This document shows positions 49,033 to 56,535 of a stretch of DNA of 64,000 nt, in pieces (the stretch's first letter is position 1; the number at the start of each line of letters is the position of its first letter). The position numbers were made by a program, and so were the translations under genes. Below the pieces are notes generated by a model. That model was not told the DNA's origin. It searched no databases and saw only the letters and a list, made by a program, of their open reading frames with translations. The DNA lies in assembly GCA_030141605.1 (NCBI GenBank), contig JAQGDQ010002393.1:64001-128000 (forward strand), read 5' to 3'. The DNA comes from Tubiluchus corallicola. Its lineage: Eukaryota > Priapulida > Priapulimorpha > Priapulimorphida > Tubiluchidae.

Positions 49033-49878
49033 ATGCGACAGTTGAGGATTTCCAAACAGATAACAAGTAGAGAGTTCCTTTCTTTAGACAAGTACTTGAA
49101 CGATATAAATAAGATTGATTTAATTACCAGCGAAGAAGAAGTTACTTTGACTAGGAAGATAAAGAAAGGTGATAAGGCAGCCTTAAACAAGCTAGTTCGC
49201 TCTAATTTACGTTTTGTAATATCTGTTGCAAAACAATACCAGAATCAGGGTCTAGGCCTAGAAGACTTAATTAATGAGGGCAATATAGGTTTGATAAAAG
49301 CAGCTTCTCGTTTTGATGAAACGAAAGGATTTAAGTTTATTTCTTATGCTGTATGGTGGATACGTCAGTCTATTTTACAGGCATTGGCAGAAAAATCAAG
49401 AATGGTAAGGTTGCCTTTAAATAAGTTAGGCAACATTAGTAAGGTTAGCAAAGCATATGCAGAGTTGGAACAAGAATTGAAAAGAAAGCCTACAAATGAG
49501 GAAATAGCAAAACATTTAAATTTAAAATTAAAAGAAGTAAAAGAAGCTTTGACTATAGATAAAGATAGTATATCTATGGATGCTCCTTTAAAAGCTGGTG
49601 AAGAAGAGTATAATTTACACGATATGCTATTAAGCAATTATGCATATAATCCTGAAAAAGAAATGGAAAAAACATCTATGAAAAATGAAGTAAATAACTT
49701 ATTATCTCATTTATCAGAACGTGATGTTAATATTTTAAAAAGCTATTATGGATTGGAAGAATCTCCCCCTCTTTCTTTAGATGAAGTAGGACGAAAATTT
49801 GGACTAACGCGAGAAAGAGTAAGACAAATAAAAGAAATAGCTTTAAAAAAACTAAAAAAATATATGAAAAGAAATTGA
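49033..49878 (+). CDS. rpoD: primary RNA polymerase sigma factor RpoD/SigA
   Basis: This is the housekeeping sigma factor, recognising the Bacteroidota TTG/TAnnTTTG promoters. A frame from a TTG at 49030 is possible, but the ATG at 49033 gives the family start MRQLRISKQITSRE. It has 281 residues, the short Bacteroidota form lacking region 1.1. Region 1.2 SLDKYLNDINKIDLIT, region 2 (NLRFVISVAKQYQNQGLGLEDLINEGNIGL and FKFISYAVWWIRQSI, in parts), region 3 (SRMVRLPLNKL), and region 4.2 with the helix-turn-helix SLDEVGRKFGLTRERVRQIKE are all intact. It is divergent from rho with a 288-base spacer. Confidence 0.96.
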   Translation: MRQLRISKQITSREFLSLDKYLNDINKIDLITSEEEVTLTRKIKKGDKAALNKLVRSNLRFVISVAKQYQNQGLGLEDLINEGNIGLIKAASRFDETKGFKFISYAVWWIRQSILQALAEKSRMVRLPLNKLGNISKVSKAYAELEQELKRKPTNEEIAKHLNLKLKEVKEALTIDKDSISMDAPLKAGEEEYNLHDMLLSNYAYNPEKEMEKTSMKNEVNNLLSHLSERDVNILKSYYGLEESPPLSLDEVGRKFGLTRERVRQIKEIALKKLKKYMKRN

Positions 49879-49967
49879 AAAGTTCTTTTTTATGATCCTT
49901 CTTTCCGAATATTTATGTTATTTTTGCTATATTCTTTCTTTCACATTGTATAATAATTGTATCAAAA

Positions 49968-50615
49968 ATGCCTCTTAAAGTATCACCTTCTTTACTTTCT
50001 GCCAATTTTCTAAATTTATCTCGCGATATTGAGATGATAAATAGAAGTGCTGCTGACTGGTTTCATATAGATGTAATGGATGGTGTTTTTGTTCCTAATA
50101 TTTCTTTTGGATTTTCTATTATCAGTCAAATAAAAAAAATAGCACAAAAGCCTTTGGATGTGCATCTTATGATTGTAGAACCTGATAAATATATTAAAAA
50201 ATGTAAAGAAGTAGGGGCAGATATTCTTACTGTTCATTACGAGACTTCAACCCATTTGCACCGTACCATCTCTGAAATTAAAAAAAATGGAATGAAAGCA
50301 GGGGTTTCTATTAATCCTCATACACCTGTTAGTTTATTGAACGATATTATACAAGAAGTTGATTTAGTGCTACTTATGTCTGTTAATCCAGGTTTTGGTG
50401 GACAAAAATTTATAGAAAATACCTATCGTAAAATAGTAGAATTGAAAGAATTAATACTTCAAAAAGAATTGAATGTAGAAATAGAAATAGATGGAGGGGT
50501 AGATAATACCAATGCTAAGAAACTAACAGAATGTGGAGCTACAGTTTTAGTAGCAGGCAACTACATATTCACTCACGACGACCCATTAAATGCAATAGAA
50601 AAACTAAAAAACTAA
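49968..50615 (+). CDS. rpe: ribulose-phosphate 3-epimerase
   Basis: It interconverts ribulose 5-phosphate and xylulose 5-phosphate in the pentose phosphate pathway. It is a 215-residue TIM barrel. It has the start KVSPSLLSANFLNLSRDIEMI, the metal-site motif HIDVMDGVFVPNISFG (about 33-48), DVHLMIVEPD (about 64-73), LMSVNPGFGGQKFI (about 136-149) with the metal-binding and catalytic loop, and EIDGGVDNTNA (about 172-182). It follows rpoD by 89 bases and may be transcribed from it or alone. Confidence 0.96.
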   Translation: MPLKVSPSLLSANFLNLSRDIEMINRSAADWFHIDVMDGVFVPNISFGFSIISQIKKIAQKPLDVHLMIVEPDKYIKKCKEVGADILTVHYETSTHLHRTISEIKKNGMKAGVSINPHTPVSLLNDIIQEVDLVLLMSVNPGFGGQKFIENTYRKIVELKELILQKELNVEIEIDGGVDNTNAKKLTECGATVLVAGNYIFTHDDPLNAIEKLKN

Positions 50616-50631
50616 ATCTTGAATATTTTTT

Positions 50632-50660
50632 TTGTAAAAAAAGAAAACCTTCTATTTTTG
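50632..50660 (+). promoter_or_regulatory. promoter of the membrane GT2 gene
   Basis: TTG (50632-50634) and TATTTTTG (50653-50660) lie 18 bases apart and end 35 bases before the ATG at 50696. This fits the Bacteroidota consensus and suggests separate transcription from rpe. Confidence 0.55.
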
Positions 50661-50695
50661 CATCCGTAACTTTTGTCTTACTTTTTTAAAATACA

Positions 50696-51868
50696 ATGAA
50701 CGACCATCTGGCCATATTAGATTTCTTTTCGTTAGATACAGATATACATATAGAAGAGTATTTAAATAATATACTTTTTCTTTTATTTATAGTTATTTCG
50801 GGAATTCAAGTATTTTATTATTTGTTTTTTTATTCACGTTTAGCTTTTTCTAAACGAAAAAGGCAATATAATAAGGATTTTCCTATATCAGTTGTGATAT
50901 GTGCTAAAAATGAAGAAGAAAATCTCACCTATATGTTACCTAAAATACTAGAACAAAACCATAATAAATATGAAGTTATTGTGGTTAACGATTCTTCTAC
51001 AGACAATACAGAAACAGTATTAGCAGAGCTAAAACAACTATACTCACACCTTTATGTTACAAATGTAAATGCAGATACTACATTCAACCACTCAGGAAAA
51101 AAATTAGCTCTCACTTGTGGTATTAAAGCAGCTAAATACGAGCATATATTGCTCACAGATGCAGACTGCTATCCTCAAAGTAAAAATTGGTTATCTTCAA
51201 TGGCTTCAAAGTTTAGCGAACAAAAAACAATTGTTTTAAGTCACGGGGGGTACGAAAGAAAGGGCGGCTTACTCAATAGCCTTATACGTTTTGATGCTTT
51301 TTTCATAGGCTTGCAATATCTTTCCTTTGCAATGGCAAGAGTTCCTTATATGGGAGTAGGTAGAAACTTAGCTTATAGAAGACAAGAATTTTTTAAAAAC
51401 AAGGGGTTTGCAAAATATAGATTTCTTGCTTCTGGAGATGATGACTTGTTTATTAAAGAAGTTGCGAACAAAAATAATACTGCTGTTCAGCTTAGCCCCG
51501 ATAGTTTCACAATTTCAAAACCTAAAACCAAGCTTTCTGATTGGATATTTATGAAAAAAAGGCATTTTACGACCTACAACTACTATTCAGGTAAAGTAAA
51601 ATTGCTATTAGGATTAGAGGTTGTTTCTCGGGTTCTATTCTACACTTTATTTGTAGGGCTTATTGTCTTTTTTCCTGTATTTCTTTATGACGTGCTATAT
51701 ATTGTAGGTGGTAGACTGTTGCTTCAGCTTATTATTTTTAAAAGAGCACAAATAGTATTGAGAGAAAAAGGTTTATTTCTATATATTATTTTTTACGATA
51801 TATTACTACCTTTTGTACACCTATATATAAAGGCTACAAGCAATCGTCGTAAAATAAATAGATGGTAA
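50696..51868 (+). CDS. membrane-bound GT2 glycosyltransferase
   Basis: This processive-type or lipid-acceptor glycosyltransferase has 390 residues. An N-terminal membrane helix lies at about 25-47 and three more at about 300-380. The GT2 domain between them has ISVVICAKNEEENL (about 64-77), VIVVNDSSTDNT (about 95-106), the DxD motif LLTDADCYPQS (about 154-164) and LASGDDDLFIKEVA (about 241-254). The late motif KKRHFTTYNYY (about 282-292) replaces the QxxRW of processive synthases. Such genes are frequent near rpe in Bacteroidota. The product is unknown. Confidence 0.87.
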   Translation: MNDHLAILDFFSLDTDIHIEEYLNNILFLLFIVISGIQVFYYLFFYSRLAFSKRKRQYNKDFPISVVICAKNEEENLTYMLPKILEQNHNKYEVIVVNDSSTDNTETVLAELKQLYSHLYVTNVNADTTFNHSGKKLALTCGIKAAKYEHILLTDADCYPQSKNWLSSMASKFSEQKTIVLSHGGYERKGGLLNSLIRFDAFFIGLQYLSFAMARVPYMGVGRNLAYRRQEFFKNKGFAKYRFLASGDDDLFIKEVANKNNTAVQLSPDSFTISKPKTKLSDWIFMKKRHFTTYNYYSGKVKLLLGLEVVSRVLFYTLFVGLIVFFPVFLYDVLYIVGGRLLLQLIIFKRAQIVLREKGLFLYIIFYDILLPFVHLYIKATSNRRKINRW

Positions 51869-51930
51869 GAAGTCTAAAACCTAAGAATTGGGAAAGTAAC
51901 GGGATTTTTAAACGTTGATACAAAACATTT

Positions 51931-52785
51931 TTAATTTTCTATCTTTTGCGACAAGTCCAATGCAGGAGATGAATGTGTAATACCCCCAACTGATATAAAA
52001 TCCACACCTGTTTGGGCTATTTCTTCTACCTTATTTAATGTTACATTGCCAGACGCCTCTATTTTAGCTCTACCATCAATAAATGCTACTGCTTCTTTCA
52101 TCTCTATATTGGTCATATTGTCCAGCATAATAATGTCAGCTTTTACCTCTATCGCCTCCTTTACTTCATTTAGGTTGGTTGTTTCCACCTCTATCATAAT
52201 ACCAGTGGGTATTTTACTGCGTATCTGCTCCGTTGCTTGTGTAATGCTACCTGCCGTGCGTATGTGATTTTCTTTGATAAGTACCATATCATAAAGTCCT
52301 ATACGGTGGTTAGTTCCTCCTCCCATCTTTACAGCGTATTTGTCCAAAAGTCGAAAGGCAGGCAAAGTTTTGCGCGTATCTAATATTTCGGTTTTGTAGT
52401 CTTTTATTGCTTCTACTAACAGGTTGGTAGTGGTAGCAATACCTGACAAATGTTGAAGGAAGTTAAGAGCCGTTCGTTCTACGGTGAGTAAAGCTCTATA
52501 AGAGCCTTGCATCTTTACCACAATGTCTCCTTTTCTTACTTTTGCTCCATCTTCCACTTGGGTATCAAAATTAAAATTAGCATCTAATTTTTTGAATGCT
52601 ATTTCAGCTATTGGTAAGCCTGCTATTACTCCATCGGCCTTTGCTTTTATGATAGCACTTTTTTGTGTTTCCTTAGCTATAAGGTAGTTGGTTGTAATAT
52701 CACCCTTCCCAATATCTTCCTGTAATGCAAGGTCTATAAGGTGATGAATATGTTTCAATTCTTGAGCTGTAAAGTTGGATTTCAT
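51931..52785 (-). CDS. nadC: nicotinate-nucleotide pyrophosphorylase (carboxylating)
   Basis: It converts quinolinate and PRPP to nicotinate mononucleotide with loss of CO2. It has 284 residues. It has LALQEDIGKGDITTNYLI (about 17-34), ALLTVERTALNFLQHLSGIAT (in parts, about 98-118), the signature ILDTRKTLPAFRLLDKYAVKMGGG (in parts, about 134-157) and IEASGNVTLNKVEEIA (about 242-257). It lies 6 bases after nadB on the same strand, so the two are an operon; together with nadA they make the complete aspartate-to-NaMN route in this window. Confidence 0.96.
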   Translation of the reverse strand: MKSNFTAQELKHIHHLIDLALQEDIGKGDITTNYLIAKETQKSAIIKAKADGVIAGLPIAEIAFKKLDANFNFDTQVEDGAKVRKGDIVVKMQGSYRALLTVERTALNFLQHLSGIATTTNLLVEAIKDYKTEILDTRKTLPAFRLLDKYAVKMGGGTNHRIGLYDMVLIKENHIRTAGSITQATEQIRSKIPTGIMIEVETTNLNEVKEAIEVKADIIMLDNMTNIEMKEAVAFIDGRAKIEASGNVTLNKVEEIAQTGVDFISVGGITHSSPALDLSQKIEN

Positions 52786-52791
52786 ATTTTT

Positions 52792-54363
52792 CTACTTTGA
52801 TGTATATATTTTTTTACCTTTCTGCTGGTTAAAATGCAGTAAATACTTTTTACTAACCTTAGGATAGTCCTCGCGTGTATGTCCTCCTCTGCTTTCTTTT
52901 CTTATTAGTGCTGATTGTACAATAAGTTGAGCAACAAGAAGCAAATTCTTCATTTGCAGTGTGTAGAATTCATTAACATTTTGGGTGGCAACTTTTTGTT
53001 TCAACACATTTATTTTTTGCAGGGCTTGTTGTAGTGTCTTATGACTTCTAATGATACCAACATCGTAAGTCATTATTTGTGCTATTTCTTTTTTAATTTT
53101 TTTATACAGTATTTCCTTTTTTGGCTCTATTAATAGGTTATTTTTTGGAAACTTGTATGAGTTTATACCTGCATTAGGAGTTTTAAAACTTTGTTCTATA
53201 GCTTTTTGAGCAAAGACAATACATTCTAACAATGAGTTACTTGCCAGTCTGTTAGCTCCGTGAACACCCGTGCAAGCTACTTCGCCACAAGCGAAAAGGT
53301 GGGCAATATTGGTTTCTGCATCGTAATTGGTCTTCACACCACCAGAGGTATAGTGTGCTGCAGGAACAATGGGAATAGGGTCGCAGGTCATATCCACCCC
53401 AAAAGAAAGGGTTTTTTCATAAATATTTTGAAAACGTTTTTTTATTTTTTCTTTGTCTAAGTGTTGTAAGGAAAGGTAAATATTTGGAGCTTTTTCCTCT
53501 TTTAATTGTTGAAATATATGTTGTGTTACAATATCTCTTGGGGCGAGTTCTTTCAATGGATGTGCTTGTTTCATAAAACGCTCACCCTTGTTGTTAAGCA
53601 AATATGCTCCTTCGCCTCGCAAGGCTTCAGTAAGGAGAAATGTTTCGCCCATAGGGTTATAAAATGCTGTAGGGTGAAACTGTATAAATTCGACATCAGT
53701 AATAGTTGCCCCGCCATTATAAGCAAGGGATATGCCATCACCTGTGGAAATATTTTGATTAGTGGTTATTTTATAAAGTCCCGAAGCTCCTCCCGTAGCC
53801 AACAAAGTGTTAGTAGCTTGTATTTGTATGTTTTCCTTTTGCTCTATATTGTAAAAATTTGCTCCATAACATTGATTATCTTTCACTAATAGGTTGGTAG
53901 CAGAAGTGTTTTCGAAAAGCGTGATATTTGGATTTTTTTTCACTTTTGCAGATAAAAATTCTACTACTTTTTTGCCCGTAACATTGCCTCCAGCACGTAG
54001 TATTCTTCTTCTTTTATGTCCTCCTTCAAGTCCAAGTGCTATTTCTCCTCCTTCTTTATCGAATTGCATACCCAATTGAATGAGTTCTAATATTCTCTTT
54101 CTTCCTTCTTCTACCAGTATTTTTACTGCTTTATGGTTGCATAGTCCTCTTCCTACTGCAAGAGTATCTCTAAGATGTTCATCAGGAGAATCCGTAGGAC
54201 TAATAGCAGCAGCTATTCCACCCTGTGCCCAAGTAGAGTTGCTTTTTTTTAAAGAAGTTTTGGTAATAATAGCTATTTGTTTGCCCAAACTACTAGCATA
54301 ATGTGCAGCATATAAACCTGAAAGTCCACAGCCTATAATTAAGTAATCTACTTTATGCTCCAC
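52792..54363 (-). CDS. nadB: L-aspartate oxidase
   Basis: This FAD enzyme oxidises aspartate to iminoaspartate for NadA. It has 523 residues. The FAD motif is DYLIIGCGLSGLYAAHYASS (about 6-25), followed by SNSTWAQGGIAAAI (about 42-55). The active-site region holds EFIQFHPTAFYNP (about 227-239) and EALRGEGAYLLN, and later GGVKTNYDAETNIAHLFACGEVACTGVHGANRLASNSLLE (in parts). The C-terminal helical domain ends with ESRGGHTREDYP, typical of this flavoprotein family. It is the first gene of the nadB-nadC operon. Confidence 0.96.
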   Translation of the reverse strand: MEHKVDYLIIGCGLSGLYAAHYASSLGKQIAIITKTSLKKSNSTWAQGGIAAAISPTDSPDEHLRDTLAVGRGLCNHKAVKILVEEGRKRILELIQLGMQFDKEGGEIALGLEGGHKRRRILRAGGNVTGKKVVEFLSAKVKKNPNITLFENTSATNLLVKDNQCYGANFYNIEQKENIQIQATNTLLATGGASGLYKITTNQNISTGDGISLAYNGGATITDVEFIQFHPTAFYNPMGETFLLTEALRGEGAYLLNNKGERFMKQAHPLKELAPRDIVTQHIFQQLKEEKAPNIYLSLQHLDKEKIKKRFQNIYEKTLSFGVDMTCDPIPIVPAAHYTSGGVKTNYDAETNIAHLFACGEVACTGVHGANRLASNSLLECIVFAQKAIEQSFKTPNAGINSYKFPKNNLLIEPKKEILYKKIKKEIAQIMTYDVGIIRSHKTLQQALQKINVLKQKVATQNVNEFYTLQMKNLLLVAQLIVQSALIRKESRGGHTREDYPKVSKKYLLHFNQQKGKKIYTSK

Positions 54364-54422
54364 CTTTTTATTACAGTTATTTTTATTTTCTCAATATTTT
54401 ACCTTTGAATAATTGTAGAGAA

Positions 54423-55445
54423 TTAAATATGAGGTTTAAACTTATAAATTTTATACAATTCTCTATCTTTTTTTGGTATATGTATTTGGGAAGTAGTAAA
54501 ATACACGTATCCTTCATTATCTTCGGCAAAACTATCAGCCCAACGAATTTTGGGAGAAGAAAGTATTTCATAGCTTGTTCCATTTTTAAACAAGTTGATA
54601 GAGTTTGTTTCTAAACCTCCTAAGATGATATTTCCATCTTGGGTAGTAAGCATACCGTCTGTTGCACCTACCTTGCCTGCTTCTTCTACAAAACTATCTA
54701 TATTCTCTATATCAGGAAGGTGTAAAACCTTTGTAGGAACTCTATATAGAGTATGTCCAGTAAGAGGAATGTAGTATAGATAGTCTTTTTCTTTGCTAAG
54801 AGTAATTCCATCAGAATGAACTTCGTTTTTCCATACGATATTGCCTATTACCAGCTTATTGCTTTCAGCTTTGGTGCTATGGTTGTTCTCCAAAAAACGC
54901 TTAGCTTTACCTGTTTGTAGGTTCAATACTATAATTCCCCCTTCTCCCGAATCAGTAATATAAGCAAATTGTTTTTTTTCATCAATCCTAACATCGTTAA
55001 AATATGAATTTTTATAAAATACCGAAGGTTCAAATACATATTTTCTAATGATTGTATTAGTCGTTAATGATGCTTTGTACAATATGGGTGCATTTATTAC
55101 CCCTTTGAACATTGGGTTAGACGTTTCTAATATCCAAAGATTATCTAAATCATCTACAAATACGCTTTGTACACATACAAAGTGTTGCGAAGATGTATTA
55201 CTGGTGTTCCATTCATCATTGGGAAAAGGTATTATTTTTCCATCTTCTTTTATTTCTGCCACAGATATAGCGTGTTCTTCTGACCATTGAGGAAAGTTTA
55301 CAAAAATTCTATTTTGATTTTTTGAAATAGCAATTCCTGTCCATTGGTTGGTAGAACTTGCTACTAATAGCAAGTTTTGTTTGCTTGTACATCCTGTTAT
55401 TACTAAACATAAAAAAGATGTAAAAAAAATGTTTCTTATACTCAT
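54423..55445 (-). CDS. Yellow/major-royal-jelly-protein-like lipoprotein
   Basis: This predicted envelope lipoprotein has 340 residues. The signal peptide ends in lipobox VITGC (Cys19). The mature part has the beta-propeller pattern of the MRJP/Yellow family: IFVNFPQWSEEHAIS (about 48-62), SVFVDDLDNLWILET, YFNDVRIDEKKQFAYITDSGEGGIIVLNL (in parts), SDGITLSKEKDYLYYIPLTGHTLYRVPT (in parts) and WADSFAEDNEGYVYFTTSQIH. Bacterial members have uncertain roles; a lactonase-like or ligand-binding role is possible. It lies upstream of nadB in the same direction with a 59-base gap, but no functional link is evident. Confidence 0.82.
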   Translation of the reverse strand: MSIRNIFFTSFLCLVITGCTSKQNLLLVASSTNQWTGIAISKNQNRIFVNFPQWSEEHAISVAEIKEDGKIIPFPNDEWNTSNTSSQHFVCVQSVFVDDLDNLWILETSNPMFKGVINAPILYKASLTTNTIIRKYVFEPSVFYKNSYFNDVRIDEKKQFAYITDSGEGGIIVLNLQTGKAKRFLENNHSTKAESNKLVIGNIVWKNEVHSDGITLSKEKDYLYYIPLTGHTLYRVPTKVLHLPDIENIDSFVEEAGKVGATDGMLTTQDGNIILGGLETNSINLFKNGTSYEILSSPKIRWADSFAEDNEGYVYFTTSQIHIPKKDRELYKIYKFKPHI

Positions 55446-55466
55446 ATCTTTCTTTTTTTATGGCTA

Positions 55467-55474
55467 CAAATATA
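55467..55474 (-). promoter_or_regulatory. -7 promoter box of the Yellow/MRJP-like gene
   Basis: On the minus strand TATATTTG lies 21 bases before the start codon. The -33 position reads TTTT instead of TTTG at 19 bases' distance, so this is a fair but imperfect match to the Bacteroidota consensus. Confidence 0.45.
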
Positions 55475-55672
55475 GGATATTTATATTTTATTTAAAATGT
55501 ATTATGGCTTATACAATGAAAAATACAACAAATTGAGTGATAGTGTGCTTCTTTTCTTGCTTAGTGTTTTGTCTTTTTCTCTCTTTAATAATCGTTTTAA
55601 GAGTTTCTATATTTTAAAATTCATAATAGAATAAATGTTTTTACGTTTATATTGTTTACAAAAACCTATATT

Positions 55673-56407
55673 GTGAAAAAATTAATTTTACTTCTTTTTT
55701 TATTACTGGGTAGTTTTTTCTTATACGCACAGAAAAACGCTGTAAAATTAGATATTCCCACGTTTTTTGCCAAAGGACTTGGTTTGAGTTACGAGCGAAT
55801 ATTAACCCCTAAGAGTTCTGCAAATTTAACCCTTACATCTATCTTTTCTTACCCAATTCCTGATGTTATTAAAAATGAGTTAGGTGATACTAAGAGTATT
55901 TTTAATGAAAATGAGCTGAAAGGTTTTTCTATTATACCCGAATATCGTTTTTATTTGGGTGGTAACGATAGTCTCAGAGGAATTTATATTGGTGGGCAGC
56001 TCAAATATAGGAATTATGAGTTTGTAGCAAATACTGTTGTTGAGGTAGATGTAAATGATGTTCCAGAGAATGTAGATACTAAATTTTCTGGTAATTATAG
56101 TCTTTTTGGCTTGGGTGTGCAGTTAGGGATACAATGGCTAATTGCTGATAGAATTTCTATTGATTGGTATTTTTTGGGCTTAGGGGTCAATTTCACTATT
56201 ACAGAAATTGTAACGAGTCCTAATGAGGAAATTTCTTTTGAAACTTTGGAGGCATTGAGTAGAAAAATTCAAAATAATTTGAATGAATTGCCTCTTATTA
56301 GAAACAAAGCAATAACAAAAACAGAGGGAAACACTATTAAAACAACAATTGATAATCTTTTAGTACCAGGGTTTAGAACTGGCATTACCATTGGATATGT
56401 GTTTTAA
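55673..56407 (+). CDS. DUF3575-like outer-membrane beta-barrel protein
   Basis: This predicted outer-membrane protein has 244 residues from GTG at 55673. The frame reaches back to a TTG at 55652, but the GTG gives a clean signal peptide, MKKLILLLFLLLGSFFLYAQ. The mature part has alternating polar/hydrophobic strands (VKLDIPTFFAKGLGLSYERIL, GFSIIPEYRFYLGG, GIYIGGQLKYRNYEF, GLGVQLGIQWLI) and ends GFRTGITIGYVF with a terminal Phe, as barrel proteins do. DUF3575-type proteins are small barrels of unknown role. It stands alone, divergent from the Yellow-like gene and convergent on murF-alr. Confidence 0.7.
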   Translation: MKKLILLLFLLLGSFFLYAQKNAVKLDIPTFFAKGLGLSYERILTPKSSANLTLTSIFSYPIPDVIKNELGDTKSIFNENELKGFSIIPEYRFYLGGNDSLRGIYIGGQLKYRNYEFVANTVVEVDVNDVPENVDTKFSGNYSLFGLGVQLGIQWLIADRISIDWYFLGLGVNFTITEIVTSPNEEISFETLEALSRKIQNNLNELPLIRNKAITKTEGNTIKTTIDNLLVPGFRTGITIGYVF

Positions 56408-56535
56408 TATGCTTGAAAATTAAAGAGTATTAGAATTAATAAAAGTAAGTCTTTTCGATATATTAAAATTGGAGTTTGGCAAAAGATTTTCCTAGTGAAA
56501 AATACTTTTAAACTTAATCTAATCTTCTATATTAA

